A model generated the notes under the pieces. It had not been told where the DNA came from. It did no database searches and saw only the letters and a program-made list of their open reading frames with translations. This document shows positions 5,387 to 5,743 of a stretch of 5,743 bases of DNA, in pieces. Location of the stretch: positions 1 through 5,743 of the forward strand of contig JANWHL010000243.1 of NCBI GenBank assembly GCA_025450405.1. The letters are read 5' to 3'. The DNA comes from Ktedonobacterales bacterium. Its GTDB lineage: Bacteria; Chloroflexota; Ktedonobacteria; Ktedonobacterales; JADMIN01. The stretch's first letter is position 1, and the number at the start of each line of letters is the position of its first letter. Both the position numbers and the translations under genes were made by a program.

Positions 5387-5456
5387 CTCTTCTCTCCGTC
5401 CCTCTGTGTTCTCTGTGCTCTCTCTGGTTTCATCATCTCCCGTGTCCTCTTCGTGC
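5387..5456. repeat. Pyrimidine-rich intergenic repeat with a 9-bp tandem core
   Basis: CTCTGTGTT (5402-5410), CTCTGTGCT (5411-5419) and CTCTCTGGT (5420-5428) are three 9-bp units in tandem, preceded by a related TCTCCGTCC (5393-5401) and followed by CGTGTCCTCTTCGTGC (5441-5456). Read on the other strand it gives ACCAGAGAG-AGCACAGAG-AACACAGAG and GCACGAAGAGGACACG. From recall, this matches the widespread 'ACACAGAG' and 'CACGAAG' intergenic repeat type of environmental bacterial genomes, whose translation produces spurious Glu/His/Arg-rich hypothetical proteins. No gene should be called here on either strand. Function is unknown. Confidence 0.6.
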
Positions 5457-5491
5457 TTTATTCCTTCCGTTCTTCCCTCTCCTCGCCGTAG

Positions 5492-5511
5492 GGGCGGACG
5501 GTTGTACGCCC
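5492..5511. repeat. Short palindromic repeat upstream of the oxidoreductase gene
   Basis: GGGCGGAC (5492-5499) and GTACGCCC (5504-5511) form an eight-position stem with one mismatch around a GGTT loop, directly after CCGTAG. The form 'GTAGGGGCG...CGCCC' is, from recall, a common interspersed intergenic motif in Chloroflexota genomes. It ends 24 bases before the ribosome binding site of the next gene, so it lies in that gene's leader or promoter region. No promoter hexamers are recognisable nearby. Together with the elements at 5242, 5303 and 5387 it makes the whole gap 5220-5547 repeat-derived. Confidence 0.5.
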
Positions 5512-5534
5512 GGCGGGTCGGGGCTGAGGACCCC

Positions 5535-5540
5535 AGGAGG
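5535..5540 (+). promoter_or_regulatory. Ribosome binding site of the LLM oxidoreductase
   Basis: A perfect AGGAGG sits seven bases before ATG 5548. It fixes the start of the truncated downstream gene and marks it as real despite only 65 visible codons. Confidence 0.85.
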
Positions 5541-5547
5541 TCGCGTC

Positions 5548-5743
5548 ATGCTGGAATTCGGGATCACGCTCAAGCCCGACATGCCGCCCGAGCGCCTCGT
5601 CGCGCTCACGCGGCGAGCCGAGAAGGCCGGCTTCACCTATGGCTGGCTTTTCGACTCACACGTGCTCTGGCTCGAGCCCTATCCCCTGCTCACCCTGATG
5701 GCGCAAGCCACCCGGCGCATGCGCCTGGGCACCTGCGTCACCA
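5548..5743 (+). CDS. N-terminus of an LLM-class F420/flavin-dependent oxidoreductase (3' end outside window)
   Basis: The frame starts at ATG 5548 behind a perfect AGGAGG and is open to the window edge (65 complete codons plus one base). It begins MLEFGITLKPDMPPERLVAL, the first beta strand and helix of the luciferase-like TIM barrel. 'AEKAGFTYGWLFDSH' is the typical second helix-strand, and 'PYPLLTLMAQATRRMRLGTCVT' matches the region where LLM proteins read 'P..LA.-A..T.RI.LGT.V'. From recall, the 'WLFDSHVLW.EPYP' text is typical of a subgroup annotated as F420-dependent oxidoreductases (TIGR03842/CPS_4043-type). That subgroup often lies beside dihydropyrimidinase and ureidopropionase genes, agreeing with the amidohydrolase just upstream. 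Full proteins are about 330 residues, so most of the gene is missing. The LLM family is secure; cofactor (F420 versus FMN) and substrate cannot be decided here. Confidence 0.88.
   Translation, partial: MLEFGITLKPDMPPERLVALTRRAEKAGFTYGWLFDSHVLWLEPYPLLTLMAQATRRMRLGTCVT

Noticed and set aside
5387..5456. CRISPR-like array
   Set aside because: The repeats are 9 bp, directly adjacent, without spacers of regular length.
5245..5491. Small open frames of 63 and 70 codons on the two strands in the right-hand gap
   Set aside because: They are translations of the palindromic and 9-bp repeats, a known source of spurious hypothetical proteins.

Overview
The window is GC-rich bacterial DNA with strong G/C preference at third codon positions, clear Shine-Dalgarno sites, and one long intergenic stretch packed with palindromic and micro-tandem repeats. 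Gene content and repeat style suggest a Chloroflexota bacterium (Thermomicrobia/Sphaerobacter-like or an uncultured relative). That is a judgement from recalled family resemblance, not a computed placement. All confident genes lie on the + strand.

Left part (1-2941), probable cell-envelope block. The window opens inside a gene whose last 104 codons look like the C-terminal soluble domain of a GT39/ArnT/PMT-type membrane glycosyltransferase. Next is a 602-residue surface protein (447-2255) with an N-terminal membrane anchor, a Ser/Thr/Ala/Pro-rich linker, four degenerate modules of about 90 residues resembling IPT/TIG-type beta-sandwich repeats, a Pro/Ala-rich stalk and a second hydrophobic segment. 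Directly after its stop codon the same frame stays open for 66 codons and encodes another convincing transmembrane helix without a standard start codon. A small protein with two CxxC pairs and a C-terminal membrane helix follows (2519-2941). A possible functional link is a glycosyltransferase decorating the Ser/Thr-rich surface protein; this is inference from adjacency only.

Middle part (2942-4382). A 252-residue soluble protein of an uncharacterised conserved family (3115-3873) has an excellent ribosome binding site. Downstream lies a 509-nt stretch without a confident + strand gene. Its minus strand carries about 110 codons of coding-like sequence with no sensible end, probably a gene remnant. 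At the right edge of this stretch is the best promoter in the window (TTGACA-18-TATAAC), followed by a leader hairpin and a strong ribosome binding site.

Right part (4383-5743), probable pyrimidine/ureide catabolism. A complete beta-ureidopropionase-like nitrilase-superfamily amidohydrolase (4383-5219) with an intact Glu-Lys-Cys triad is followed by a repeat-dense 328-nt intergenic region. After it comes the start of a luciferase-like (LLM) F420/flavin-dependent oxidoreductase (5548 to the edge). The pair suggests the beginning of a reductive pyrimidine degradation cluster continuing to the right.

I see no RNA genes, CRISPR arrays, insertion sequences, attachment sites or defence system. The most interesting points are the in-frame membrane helix after the surface-protein stop, the tail-anchored CxxC protein, the antisense remnant and the repeat cluster at 5220-5547. 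None is proof of a new system.
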